Below are positions 1 through 8,198 of a stretch of 64,000 nt of DNA, piece after piece. Numbering within the stretch: position 1 is the first letter of the stretch; every line of letters starts with the position of its first letter. The notes under the pieces are model-generated. The model searched no databases. It was not told where the DNA came from and worked only from the letters and a program-made list of their open reading frames with translations. The translations under genes were made by a program, and so were the position numbers. The stretch is from Pirellulales bacterium. GTDB lineage: Bacteria > Planctomycetota > Planctomycetia > Pirellulales > Lacipirellulaceae. The stretch lies in NCBI GenBank assembly GCA_022841705.1, contig JALHQZ010000010.1, positions 1-64,000 on the forward strand. The letters are read 5' to 3'.

Positions 1-97
1 GCTTGCGACCACGACGCGCGGGCCGCGGAAGGAGCCGCTTGAGAATTCGCCATTGTTCGTTCGTCACATCACGGGGATACTGGCATTCGCTGTCCAT
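1..97 (-). CDS. IS5-type transposase, N-terminal end only (runs off left edge)
   Basis: Reading leftward from an ATG at 97, 32 codons run to the window edge. They give a start MDSECQYPRDVTNEQWRIL followed by KRLLPRPARRGRK. This matches the usual N-terminus of IS5-family transposases (DUF4096 domain: hydrophobic ..T..QW..L..LLP.P...GR). The catalytic DDE part would lie left of position 1, so it cannot be said whether the element is intact. It fits the other mobile-element remnants in the first 3 kb. Confidence 0.6.
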   Translation of the reverse strand, partial: MDSECQYPRDVTNEQWRILKRLLPRPARRGRK

Positions 98-505
98 GCT
101 GCGGCTCCGGCTTCCTTGACCTGAGAATCCAACGAACCGGTGCCGTAGCTGGTTTTTCAACTTGAAGCAATTTCAAAACACGGTCTTAGCGCGTTGCCAG
201 CCCTCCCTCGCGATGGCTCGCCGTTCGACGGGCGGCGGGAAGCCAAGGCCAACGCACTTCGCCAAGCACTGCGTGTGTGAGGCGACTGAGATCCGGGGGC
301 CAAGAAAAAAAGACAAGGCTTTCATTCGTCGGTTTGCCAACGATGGCACGCGGCGCTGTTCTCTCCAGATTCACGCGGGGGCCGCTGACTGATTCGATAG
401 TTCACCGGACCGTTCCTGCTTAGCTTGGCACGCGCTCGAATGCTGAAATGAAAAGCGACAGCGCCAACAAGCGCTACCGGACGGAATGGATTTCGAGCGT
501 TGCGA
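98..505. other. no gene recognised
   Basis: Only short ORFs without ribosome binding sites or recognisable products are found on either strand. The stretch separates the start of the transposase at 97 from the end of the alginate lyase remnant at 506, and probably holds the terminal part of the insertion sequence, whose inverted repeat I could not define. Confidence 0.4.
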
Positions 506-1012
506 CTACTCTCGATGTTCGACGGCAAGCTTGTAGATCACCACTTCACCGTATGACTCGGCCGCATCGCCCTTACTCGGATTCGACTGCGTGTAACAGC
601 CCGCTTTGAAGTAGCAGCCTTGCTTCGCCACTTTCCAATCCATTGTCTGCTGGCCATTGTACCACACCTTGACGCGGCCCTGACCCGCTTCGATCTTCAG
701 GTCCACCACGTCGCCAAGCTGGTACTTGCGTTCAAGCATCACAGCTTCGAGATCGTTCCGCTCCACGAACAGTTTTTGTCCTTCCAGGCGGACCATCATC
801 AGATCATCCTCCGCGTCGTGAATCTGTGCGCACACGACATGCTTCTTCACGGGGGGGTGCGCGTGATGGCGACTTGCAAAGTCAGCACATGGGCGCTTGG
901 CGAGTCAGTATCCCAGGACGCGAGGACGGGTTCTTCCTCAAATGGTTGCATTTCGCGCAACTCACTGCGAGGGAACTTGGAGCTTCTGGTGGTGGCTCCG
1001 CCGCACGGGGCC
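506..1012 (-). pseudogene. PL7 alginate lyase, truncated and frameshifted
   Basis: Two minus-strand frames together give the C-terminal two thirds of a polysaccharide lyase family 7 (alginate lyase 2) domain. The upstream frame (about 1012-858) has GGATT..SS.FPRSELREM, the substrate-binding arginine motif of PL7. The downstream frame (850-506) has VVCAQIHDAEDD with the QIH catalytic motif, then YFKAGCYTQSN with the catalytic tyrosine. The shift lies at a run of seven G at 851-857. N-terminal to RAPCGGATT there is no further match; instead an IS-like inverted repeat (1022-1052) begins. PL7 enzymes cleave alginate or related uronates by beta-elimination. The gene has lost its secretion signal and start, so it is dead even if the frameshift is a sequencing error. 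Confidence 0.85.
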
Positions 1013-1021
1013 CGCAACGCA

Positions 1022-1052
1022 TGACCTGCCCCCTTTAACCGGGGGCAGGTCA
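1022..1052. repeat. 12-bp perfect inverted repeat, IS3-end-like scar
   Basis: TGACCTGCCCCC (1022-1033) and GGGGGCAGGTCA (1041-1052) are exact reverse complements around a 7-base loop. The right arm with its flank, TAACCGGGGGCAGGTCA, differs by one base from TAACCGGGGGCAGCTCA at 2834-2850, just behind the IS3 transposase fragment. It therefore looks like two abutted ends of a related IS. It sits exactly where the alginate lyase remnant loses its 5' part. Confidence 0.6.
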
Positions 1053-1212
1053 GTGATCCCAAGCGCGCGAACCCTCTCGCCTGTTAGTCGGGGGGGCCAT
1101 TCTTTGTGTCCTGCGGATAACGAGTTAAGCCGGATAGAATTCCCGGAACTGGCGCAAAGCACGAGTTGAGCCGGGATTTGGTTTTCACCATTGCTGATAG
1201 GTAAAAAGATAT

Positions 1213-1240
1213 CCCGGGCCGCCCTCTCGGACGGCCCGGG
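1213..1240 (-). terminator. intrinsic terminator of the 1261-1749 gene
   Basis: CCCGGGCCG and CGGCCCGGG form a 9-bp GC stem with a 10-base loop. Read on the minus strand it lies about 20 bases after the stop of the lipoprotein gene and is followed by ATATCTTTTTAC, a T-run. This is the classic rho-independent layout. Confidence 0.75.
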
Positions 1241-1260
1241 CTTCCCATCTCCAAGATCTT

Positions 1261-1749
1261 TCAGTTCGCCACGCTCCACTCCCCCGCGGGCAGGTTCACT
1301 ATCTGATCCCCCACCACCGGTTTGCTAATGCTTGCTAAGCGTTCGGTCGTGTGCTCCACGAGCACCATCGTTTCGACCGTCTTGAAGTCGAGCCACCGGC
1401 TCACAAGCCGGACCGCGAAGAAGGCGGCGATTAGCGTCAGCAGCACCGGCACCAATTTCACGACGAGCGATTCGGTGCGGCGTTCTGAGATGACCGTCTG
1501 CTGCTCGCTGTGCAGGTCTTGCCAGCCTTCGGACAGCGACTGGCGTTCGGTCTGCACTTGCTGGTGGAGCTCCACAAGCTCCTTTCGTGCAGAAGCGTGC
1601 TCGCGATCAAGGCGGGCCAGTTCCTCGTTCTGCAGGGCCTGCCGATTGGCGGCGTCGATCGCCACTTGGGTGGCGCGGTCGTCGCAGCCGGGGCAAGAGA
1701 AGACGGCCAGAAGTGGAAGCAATACAAGAAGATGTAGAGGTTGATTCAC
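1261..1749 (-). CDS. small coiled-coil lipoprotein with C-terminal membrane segment
   Basis: 162 aa from a GTG at 1749, chosen because GGAGGA lies six bases upstream; an ATG 27 bases further out has no such site. The N-terminus VNQPLHLLVLLPLLAVFSCPGC is a lipoprotein-type signal with Cys in the lipobox position. Residues about 30-95 are rich in Glu, Arg and Gln with heptad character (ARKELVELHQQVQTERQSL), so probably coiled coil. One membrane helix follows (LVVKLVPVLLTLIAAFFAVRLV) and then a soluble tail. No family was recognised. It is monocistronic, ending at the hairpin 1213-1240. Confidence 0.6.
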   Translation of the reverse strand: MNQPLHLLVLLPLLAVFSCPGCDDRATQVAIDAANRQALQNEELARLDREHASARKELVELHQQVQTERQSLSEGWQDLHSEQQTVISERRTESLVVKLVPVLLTLIAAFFAVRLVSRWLDFKTVETMVLVEHTTERLASISKPVVGDQIVNLPAGEWSVAN

Positions 1750-2063
1750 ACAACATCCTCCGAAGGGGGAAAACACGTAGAAAGGCGTGCCGACAAAAGC
1801 TATGTCGGTAGCACTGTCTTATGCCACGCTATTGGCAAGAATGAAGCGATCCGGTGAGCACATCTTCCCCGCGTTTGCCGCATGGAGGGGCAGCGTAACG
1901 GCCTACCGTTTTGTTACCGTTTTGCGCTTCTGGCAGATGCGAGATACCGCCAATAACTGGGCGAAGATGCTAATGAATGCAACGGATTGCAATACTCCAA
2001 ATAGCTGCTAGGATCGCACTTTTCCTCGGGAAATACGACGAATTCGCAAGTTTGCTGAACCGG
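1750..2063. other. no gene recognised
   Basis: About 300 bases upstream of the lipoprotein gene. It should hold that gene's promoter (minus strand), but no convincing -35/-10 pair was found. The right end adjoins the tRNA fragment. Confidence 0.35.
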
Positions 2064-2105
2064 TTTCACACCGTAGAGGTCACAGGTTCGAGTCCTGTGC
2101 CGCCA
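2064..2105 (+). tRNA. 3' part of a tRNA gene, probable integrase attachment site
   Basis: CACAGGTTCGAGTCCTGTG is a T-arm with a perfect stem and conserved TTCGA loop, followed by an acceptor 3' strand GCCGCC and A. The upstream part (anticodon and D arms, 5' acceptor strand GGCGGC) is not present, so this is only the 3' end of a tRNA gene. Tyrosine recombinases commonly integrate into tRNA 3' ends and leave exactly this half. The tRNA identity cannot be given. Confidence 0.6.
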
Positions 2106-2437
2106 ACTCTGATCTTTTGTACACCACCGCAACGGGGTGCAAGGAGTGGAAAATCCCGGGGGTTTCTGACTTCTCTCCTCGGTTGAGGTAACGGCTTGCG
2201 AGCCGTTGCCGACGCTTGCTGCGCCGCTTTTTGCGCCGCCTCCGGAGCCGCCGGTTGCACCGCAGCCGCGAAGTGATCTTCAGTCACCTGCAGGTAATGT
2301 TGCTGTGCGACCCGGGCCGAATGTCTGATCCAGGCACAGACAACGTGGGAGGGAAACCGCTCGGCCCACTCCGTTTCGCAGGTCGCCCGGAGGTTCGCCC
2401 ACAACTTTGGCCAACCAGCGAGGCCAGCGTTGACCAC
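2066..2437 (-). pseudogene. tyrosine recombinase, C-terminal fragment overlapping the tRNA end
   Basis: The minus-strand frame gives WANLRATCETEWAERF...VVCAWIRHSARVAQQHYLQVT, the end of a phage-type integrase catalytic domain. HYLQVT carries the catalytic tyrosine. It then runs through an Ala/Gln-rich linker into VGGTGLEPVTSTV, which is the antisense translation of the tRNA T-arm. Such a reading-through tail is typical of integrases whose gene ends inside their own attachment site. Everything N-terminal to about 2437, including the catalytic Arg/Lys/His region, is replaced by IS3 sequence. It is therefore the end of a degraded integrated element. Confidence 0.75.
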
Positions 2438-2439
2438 CT

Positions 2440-2850
2440 TCTCACGAGCATGCGAGTCCGCTGGTACCTGCGCAGTGACAATGGCTCCGAGTTTACCGCG
2501 ACCAAGGTTCGAGAGTGGCTCTCTCGAGTCGGCGTGAAAGCGCTCTTCATCGAGCCGGGCAGCCCGTGGGAGAACGGCGACGTCGAGAGCTTTAACGGGA
2601 AGCTCCGCGACGAGCTGTTGGCTCGGGAGCAGTTCGACACGCTCTTGGAGGCGAAGGTGCTAATCGAGCGCTGGCGTCGGCATGACAACGCCGTCCGACC
2701 TCACAGCTCGCTGGGCGATCGGGCTCCGGCGCCGGAGGCGGTTCAACCTGCTCCGCTCGCTTCGGCTACGCCTCAGCGAGCGGAGCAGGTTGGCGTTGGG
2801 ATAGACCCAACTCTAACTTAAGGATTGGTTTCCTAACCGGGGGCAGCTCA
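2440..2850 (+). mobile_element. IS3-family fragment with 3' end of the transposase (OrfB)
   Basis: From about 2455 to the stop at 2821 the frame encodes the end of an IS3 OrfB integrase-core domain: SDNGSEF with the second catalytic Asp, FIEPGSPWENGDVESFNGKLRDE with the catalytic Glu, then ERWRRHDNAVRPHSSLG. Tyr of the usual NGYVESFNG is Asp here. The first catalytic Asp and all of OrfA are missing. The fragment ends with TAACCGGGGGCAGCTCA (2834-2850), the likely right terminal repeat. It abuts the recombinase remnant at about 2437-2450. Confidence 0.8.
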
Positions 2851-3013
2851 AGTTTGGGCCTGTCTCGGTGCCGAGAGTTACCACAAAGGCAAGCCGAGCG
2901 GGAAAGTCGAGCCGGTGGATGTTGATGTCTAAGTCCGCAAGTTGTCTCAATTCGAGCGGTATTTCGCGATCGTTTCGCTTCGCTGGGGCGGTAGTCTGAA
3001 AGTTTAGAGCATT

Positions 3014-6000
3014 TTGGGTGCCACAGACGAATCAACAGCAGAGCAGGCGGTGAAACGAAACCAGAGACGCCTTGGATATGAAGTCCTCGAACCACGTCTG
3101 GCGATGGCGGTGGTCATTAGCGAGTTTCTCGCGAGCAACGACAGCGGCCTGCGCGACTATCAAGGAGCCCGCACCGATTGGATTGAGCTCTACAATACCG
3201 ATGTCGGTGGTTCCGCGGTTGATCTTGGCGGGTGGTATCTCTCGGACAACTCGGCGAACCCCACGCAGTGGCAGTTTCCAGCGGGGACGACGCTCGCGGG
3301 CGGACAGTATCTGATAGTGCGCGCTTCGGGAAAGAATATCATCACACCGGAACTGCACACCAACTTCTCACTCAACGCCGATGGTGAAGATGTCGTGCTC
3401 ACCGCAGCGGATGGCGTGGCGACTATCGATGCGGTGCTCGACTATGCCCCACAGCGGGCCGATGTCTCGTTCGGCCAAGGGAAAGACCCCACGCTTACCG
3501 CGACGACGACGCTTGTCGGTGCCACTTCACCGCTAACCGTGATCTCGCCAGCCGCCGAGAACGCCGCGGTCGATGACTATTGGCGCGAGCGAGCCTTCGA
3601 TGATTCTGCTTGGTTAACCGGTACTCGCTCGGTGGGATTCGATCGCGATGGTACCAATGATTTTGCGCCATACATCGGCCGGACGATCACAACGACCGAG
3701 ATGCCCTCGACCACCTCGCCGCGCTACTCAGCCTACGTTCGATATGCGTTCAACGAGTCGGCGCCGGCGGAGTTCACTTCGCTATCGCTAACCGTCCGGT
3801 TCGACGATGGCTTCATCGCTTATCTCAACGGGCGGGAAGTGCAGCGTGTCAACTTCGGCGAGGATTTCGTGCGTCCGCAGCCGCAGTGGGATTCGCGTGC
3901 GGGGTATCAACTCGGTTCCAGTTCCACGCTCGGCGCAACGAATCGCACGGCCGATGCACTTACTCCGATCACGTTTGATCTGTCCGCTTATCGCGAGCTC
4001 CTACAGCCTGGGGCCAATGTGCTGGCGTTCCATGTGGTCAACAGCGGCAGCACTTCGGCCAGCGGCGGCGCCCAAGATTTCTTGCTCGAACCTGTGCTCA
4101 CCGCTTCGCGCAGCAGCGGCGTCGCGACGGGCTTCATGGCGATTCCATCACCCGGAGCGCCGAACGGTGCAGCGGCAGCGGGGGTCGTGGGCGACACGCA
4201 CTTCTCGGTCGATCGCGGCTACTTCACAAGCTCGTTCCCGGTCGCGATCACCACATCCACACCCGGAGCTTCGATCCGCTATACTCTCGATGGAAGTTTA
4301 CCAACGGCAGCGAGTGGTACGCTCTATACTGGGCCAATCTCCATTACCACTACGACCATTCTGCGGGCGCTTGCCTACCAGGCGGGTTCGCTCTCCTCGA
4401 ACGTCGACACGCAAACGTACATCTTCCCCGCTGACGTCGCCACGCAGATCGCCACTGACGTAACTTTGCCCTACGCGCCATGGGGGCATGATAAAGAGGA
4501 TGGCGACACCGCCAGTGGGTATGATCTCGATAACGAAGCGGATTGGGAGGTTGATCCCGACATTGTCGCCGCCAACGCCGCCACATTCGCGGATGATCTC
4601 AAGAGTCTCCCGACTGTCTCGCTCGTGCTAGATTGGGACGATCTTTTCGGCGGTGACCCACTCCCCGGCACGCCGGCGGGCGGATCCAAATCGGCGCCCG
4701 CACCACAAGGCATCTACATTCACGGCACGAGCAGTGAACGCGCAGCGTCGTTTGAGTATTTCGATCCATTGAATCTCGCTGATCAGACGCATCTCGATGT
4801 TGCGGTGGAAACCCAAGGTCATTCCAGCACCTTGCGCTGGAATGCCGACAAGCTGTCGTTTCAAGTAAAGTTCAAGTCGCCGTACGGGCCGAACGAGCTC
4901 AACTATCCGCTGTTTGCCGACACGCTCGATGGGGCAAGCGCCGCGAACGAGTTCGACACCTTTATTCTCGATGCCGGTTTCAATTACGCGTGGCATCACG
5001 CCAACGCCCAGCAGCGCGATTACGCAAGGTTTGTCACCGATCAAGTTACTGCCGATCTCCAGAACCTCGCCAGCGGTGGCGGCGTGGCCCCGCATGGCAA
5101 GTACGTGCATCTGTATTTGAATGGCCTGTACTGGGGCCTCTACAATTTGCACGAACGGCCCGACGAGTCGTTTGCGGCTGAGATGTTCGGCGGAGATAAG
5201 GATGACTATGATGTGATCAAGCACGCCAATGCCGACATAGCGCACGAATACACCTGGGTCGAAGGGGGCGTTTCCGCTGAAAAGAACTTCGCGAACTTTA
5301 TCACGGCGACACGCGCGGTTGAATCGAATCCAACCAGCGTGGCAGCTTATCAAACCGTGCAGTCGCAACTCGATATCGATCAGTTCCTCGATTACATGAT
5401 CGTGCACTACTACGCTGGCGGCGGGGCGGACTGGTCGCACAACAATTGGTACGCGACCCGCAACAGAGTCGAAGGCCTGTGGCGATTCCACGCGTGGGAT
5501 CAGGAACACGCCTTCCCGACGAATGATAATGGCGACGCCTGGGATCAGAACTCCAATCTCACGACGAAGGATGATCTTGAAGCGCCGACCGAGATCCATC
5601 GCAATCTGCTAGTGAATGCCGAGTACCGGCTCCGCTTCGCGGACCGAGTGCAGCAGCTCCTCTACAACGACGGCGTACTGACGCCGACCGCGGCGCGAGC
5701 GACGTATACGGCCCGCGCGCAGGAGATCGACCGCGCGATCATCGGCGAGTCAGCCCGGTGGGGCGACAATCGCCTGCCGACGGATCCCTACACTCGGGCC
5801 GATTTTCTCTCGGTCACCAATAATGTGCTCAACACATTCTTCCCCGTGCGGACCGGCGTGCTACTTGGGCAGTTCGATGCGGCGGGGTGGATTCCGACGC
5901 TCGATGCCCCGCTGCTGAATCAGTACGGCGGTCAAGTGTCGCCGGGGTTCGATGTGACACTGTCACTCCCCGTAGGTTCGCCCAGCGGGGCTGCAATCTA

Positions 6001-7237
6001 CTACACCACTGATGGCAGCGATCCGCGTCTCGCCGGCGGCAGTGTTCGCTCCACTGCACAGCTCTACACAGGTGCGATTGATTTGCCGGCATCGGCGCGA
6101 ATTAAATCGCGGGTGTTCTTCGATGCGACGGGCGTGGCGAATGACTGGAGCCCGCTGCTTGATAGAACCTTCATCGTGCCGGCGCCCATGTCGCTGCGCA
6201 TTGTAGAGCTGAACTACAACCCAGCGCCGCAGGCGGGGGTCACGAGTGCTGAAGACCTGGAATATCTTGAACTGCTCAATTTCGGCGCCACGCCGATCAG
6301 TTTGGATGGTGTGAAGCTCGGTGGGTTCATCGCCGGGGCAACCTACGACGTGCCCGCCGGTAGCACGCTGGCCGCGGGCGAGCGGCTCATCATCGCTCGC
6401 AACCCGACGGTCTTCACGCAGGTCTATGGCGGCAATTTCAATCTTTCGCCGCTCGGTTATTCTGCAAATCTCGGCAACGGCGGTGAGCAAGTGACGCTCA
6501 TCGACCCCTTCGGCACGATGTTGCAAGAATTTACCTACGATGACGCCGCGCCATGGCCCACCGCCGCCGATGGTAATGGCTTCACGCTCGTTTACACCGG
6601 CCCCCTGAATATGGATCCGCCGAACGTCATCGGTACGGCGGGCGATCCCTACGATAACGGCGCTAACTGGCGCGCGAGCGTCGCGCGGGGCGGTTCGCCC
6701 GGCCGGGACGACTTCCTGCATGGCGATTATGACCGTAACGGCGCCGTGGAGTCGGCCGACCACACGCTATGGCAGAGTACCTTCGGCGCAAGCGTTCCAC
6801 AATTCACGGCCGCCGATGGCAATGGAGACCGCGTTGTCGATGCGGCGGACTACACCGTCTGGCGAGACCGCCTCACAGCGCCGGTGGCAGTCGCCAGCAC
6901 GGCAGTTTCCTATCTTGCCGTCTGGCCCATCACCACAACAACGATTCGAAGCTTTGCGATGCCACCGAAAACGGCAAATCATACTGCGGCAATTGATGAA
7001 GCGCTGTTGGAGTTGAAGTGGCCCCGCCAGGGCGAAGCGTACAGCGATAGCATCGCACCACCAAAGAAACGAACCCGGGCAACCGTTAGCCGCGACGCGC
7101 TTGCGGCGTGTGTTCCACCATCTGCACGCCTAGCAATCCGCGTGCAGCGAAATCACCTGCTCGATTGCAATAGAGTCCTGCCGAATTTTGCTGCGCAGAT
7201 TTCCCCGGGTGATCCCCAAAATCCTAACCGCCGCTGA
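3014..7237 (+). CDS. giant secreted CotH / lamin-tail / dockerin protein
   Basis: 1407 aa from TTG 3014; GTG 3050 (VKRNQRR) is an equally possible start, neither having a clear ribosome site. The N-terminus carries YEVLEPRLAM, an LEPR-type planctomycete export motif. Domains in order: lamin-tail domain (about 30-150), jelly-roll-like region (180-380), chitobiase C-terminal-like Ig fold (395-460, YTLDGSLPT), CotH kinase-like domain (about 565-960) with LYLNGLYWGLYNLHERPD, GGDKDDYDVIK and WDQEHAF, a second Ig fold (YYTTDGSDPR), a second lamin-tail domain (about 1058-1200) and a dockerin-like pair (GDYDRNGAVESADHTLW, DAADYTVWRD; 1236-1290). CotH proteins are atypical kinases or spore-coat/cellulosome components. 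There is no PEP-CTERM. The last ~50 residues read antisense through the NtrC remnant at 7130-7339, so the true 3' end is probably lost. Confidence 0.85.
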   Translation: MGATDESTAEQAVKRNQRRLGYEVLEPRLAMAVVISEFLASNDSGLRDYQGARTDWIELYNTDVGGSAVDLGGWYLSDNSANPTQWQFPAGTTLAGGQYLIVRASGKNIITPELHTNFSLNADGEDVVLTAADGVATIDAVLDYAPQRADVSFGQGKDPTLTATTTLVGATSPLTVISPAAENAAVDDYWRERAFDDSAWLTGTRSVGFDRDGTNDFAPYIGRTITTTEMPSTTSPRYSAYVRYAFNESAPAEFTSLSLTVRFDDGFIAYLNGREVQRVNFGEDFVRPQPQWDSRAGYQLGSSSTLGATNRTADALTPITFDLSAYRELLQPGANVLAFHVVNSGSTSASGGAQDFLLEPVLTASRSSGVATGFMAIPSPGAPNGAAAAGVVGDTHFSVDRGYFTSSFPVAITTSTPGASIRYTLDGSLPTAASGTLYTGPISITTTTILRALAYQAGSLSSNVDTQTYIFPADVATQIATDVTLPYAPWGHDKEDGDTASGYDLDNEADWEVDPDIVAANAATFADDLKSLPTVSLVLDWDDLFGGDPLPGTPAGGSKSAPAPQGIYIHGTSSERAASFEYFDPLNLADQTHLDVAVETQGHSSTLRWNADKLSFQVKFKSPYGPNELNYPLFADTLDGASAANEFDTFILDAGFNYAWHHANAQQRDYARFVTDQVTADLQNLASGGGVAPHGKYVHLYLNGLYWGLYNLHERPDESFAAEMFGGDKDDYDVIKHANADIAHEYTWVEGGVSAEKNFANFITATRAVESNPTSVAAYQTVQSQLDIDQFLDYMIVHYYAGGGADWSHNNWYATRNRVEGLWRFHAWDQEHAFPTNDNGDAWDQNSNLTTKDDLEAPTEIHRNLLVNAEYRLRFADRVQQLLYNDGVLTPTAARATYTARAQEIDRAIIGESARWGDNRLPTDPYTRADFLSVTNNVLNTFFPVRTGVLLGQFDAAGWIPTLDAPLLNQYGGQVSPGFDVTLSLPVGSPSGAAIYYTTDGSDPRLAGGSVRSTAQLYTGAIDLPASARIKSRVFFDATGVANDWSPLLDRTFIVPAPMSLRIVELNYNPAPQAGVTSAEDLEYLELLNFGATPISLDGVKLGGFIAGATYDVPAGSTLAAGERLIIARNPTVFTQVYGGNFNLSPLGYSANLGNGGEQVTLIDPFGTMLQEFTYDDAAPWPTAADGNGFTLVYTGPLNMDPPNVIGTAGDPYDNGANWRASVARGGSPGRDDFLHGDYDRNGAVESADHTLWQSTFGASVPQFTAADGNGDRVVDAADYTVWRDRLTAPVAVASTAVSYLAVWPITTTTIRSFAMPPKTANHTAAIDEALLELKWPRQGEAYSDSIAPPKKRTRATVSRDALAACVPPSARLAIRVQRNHLLDCNRVLPNFAAQISPGDPQNPNRR

Positions 7238-7339
7238 TTGGTTGCCCTGCGTGTGCCGCAGGATGATGCGCAGCAGCGTGCGTTCCATGCGATGCGACGT
7301 CTCTTCGTACAGCGGGGTACTCCCGCTGGCGAGCTGCAA
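7130..7339 (-). pseudogene. C-terminal Fis-type HTH of an NtrC-family regulator
   Basis: The frame reads LYEETSHRMERTLLRIIL, then RHTQGNQSAAVRILGITRGN and LRSKIRQ, ending EQVISLHADC. This is the Fis-type DNA-binding end of sigma-54-dependent response regulators. The AAA+ and receiver domains are absent; a transposase remnant starts 25 bases upstream. The stop at 7130 looks natural. The fragment overlaps the 3' end of the CotH gene on the other strand. Confidence 0.75.
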
Positions 7340-7362
7340 TTCGAATAAACTCGCCAGATCTC

Positions 7363-7900
7363 TCAGCTGTTTCCCACTTTCGGTTGAGTCTGGTAGGCTG
7401 ACAGCGCATCGATGGCGACGACAGCAACTGCAAGATCAAGCAGCTTCACCAACTCGCGGACGGCGGAAATCTCATTGCTTATTTCGTCCCCTGACAGTTG
7501 TCCGAGGGGCAGGTGGAAGTCCGCTGACCGCGCGCTCACCACAAGGAGCGGAGATTGGCCGACGCCCCCGCGTAGCATCTTGCCGTCGATGGCGATCTGT
7601 CGGCCCACGGCGGCCTGCAAGCCCAAGACTCGGTAGGGCAGGCACTTCAGACCCTCCATAGTCGAGCACAGAAAAAACCCATCCGAACGTGTCGTCCGTT
7701 GGTATGCCGTGCTCCAGTTCGCAAAAATTCCCGAACCACAGTTGCGTGAATAGGGCAAACCGTTCGACATCGCCCCACGTGTCGGCTCCGACCAAAACCG
7801 AGCAGTTGGCGATGATGAGGAGCTTTTGAAGATCATTCCGCGTGGCGTTGCCCGAGCGGGGATCGGTAATCTTTTCGAGCGGGCGAAAACTTGGTTTCGA
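7363..7900 (-). pseudogene. ISAs1-family transposase, frameshifted
   Basis: Two frames are needed. The upstream one (about 7900-7660) gives DPRSGNATRNDLQKLLIIAN, then VLVGADTWGDVERF and LEHGIPTDDTFGWVFSVLD, the DDE_Tnp_1-associated N-terminal domain. The downstream one (about 7660-7363) gives IAIDGKMLRGG, SGDEISNEISAVRELVKLLDL and VVAIDALSAYQ, the start of the ISAs1 catalytic domain with both IDGK and IDA motifs. The shift is near 7655-7665, not at a long homopolymer. The remaining C-terminal half is missing; the next sequence is the NtrC stub. The element probably inserted into the regulator gene and then decayed. Confidence 0.8.
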
Positions 7901-8198
7901 CGAAATGCCATCCTGAGCCGCGCTCCTGAGAAAGCGTCAGCGCCGCCCAAGCCGCTTGACTTTAGGTAGTACGACGCAACGATGCTTAGTCATTCAGGCT
8001 CATACGATTCACCTGCCCGTGCGCTGCGTCGATCGTGCCAAGTCGAGAAGCCGCCGGATGGTAGCGGCGGGCGAACAAGATTCGGCGAGTTCCCGGCGAG
8101 GTTCTCTGTTATAATCGCATTTTGTGCATGCATGCTCTTCCGAACCTTGGCGCTAGATGTTCCGAATCTTTTCCATATCCCCAGGTGATCGTGTCAGC

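Noticed and set aside
176..190. 15-mer AAACACGGTCTTAGC shared with 28366-28380
   Set aside because: A few 15-base matches are expected by chance in 64 kb; no flanking similarity.
2853..2931. Possible gene end ESYHKGKPSGKVEPVDVDV
   Set aside because: Looks protein-like but is only 25 codons after the IS3 end and no family was recognised, so it is not listed as a feature.
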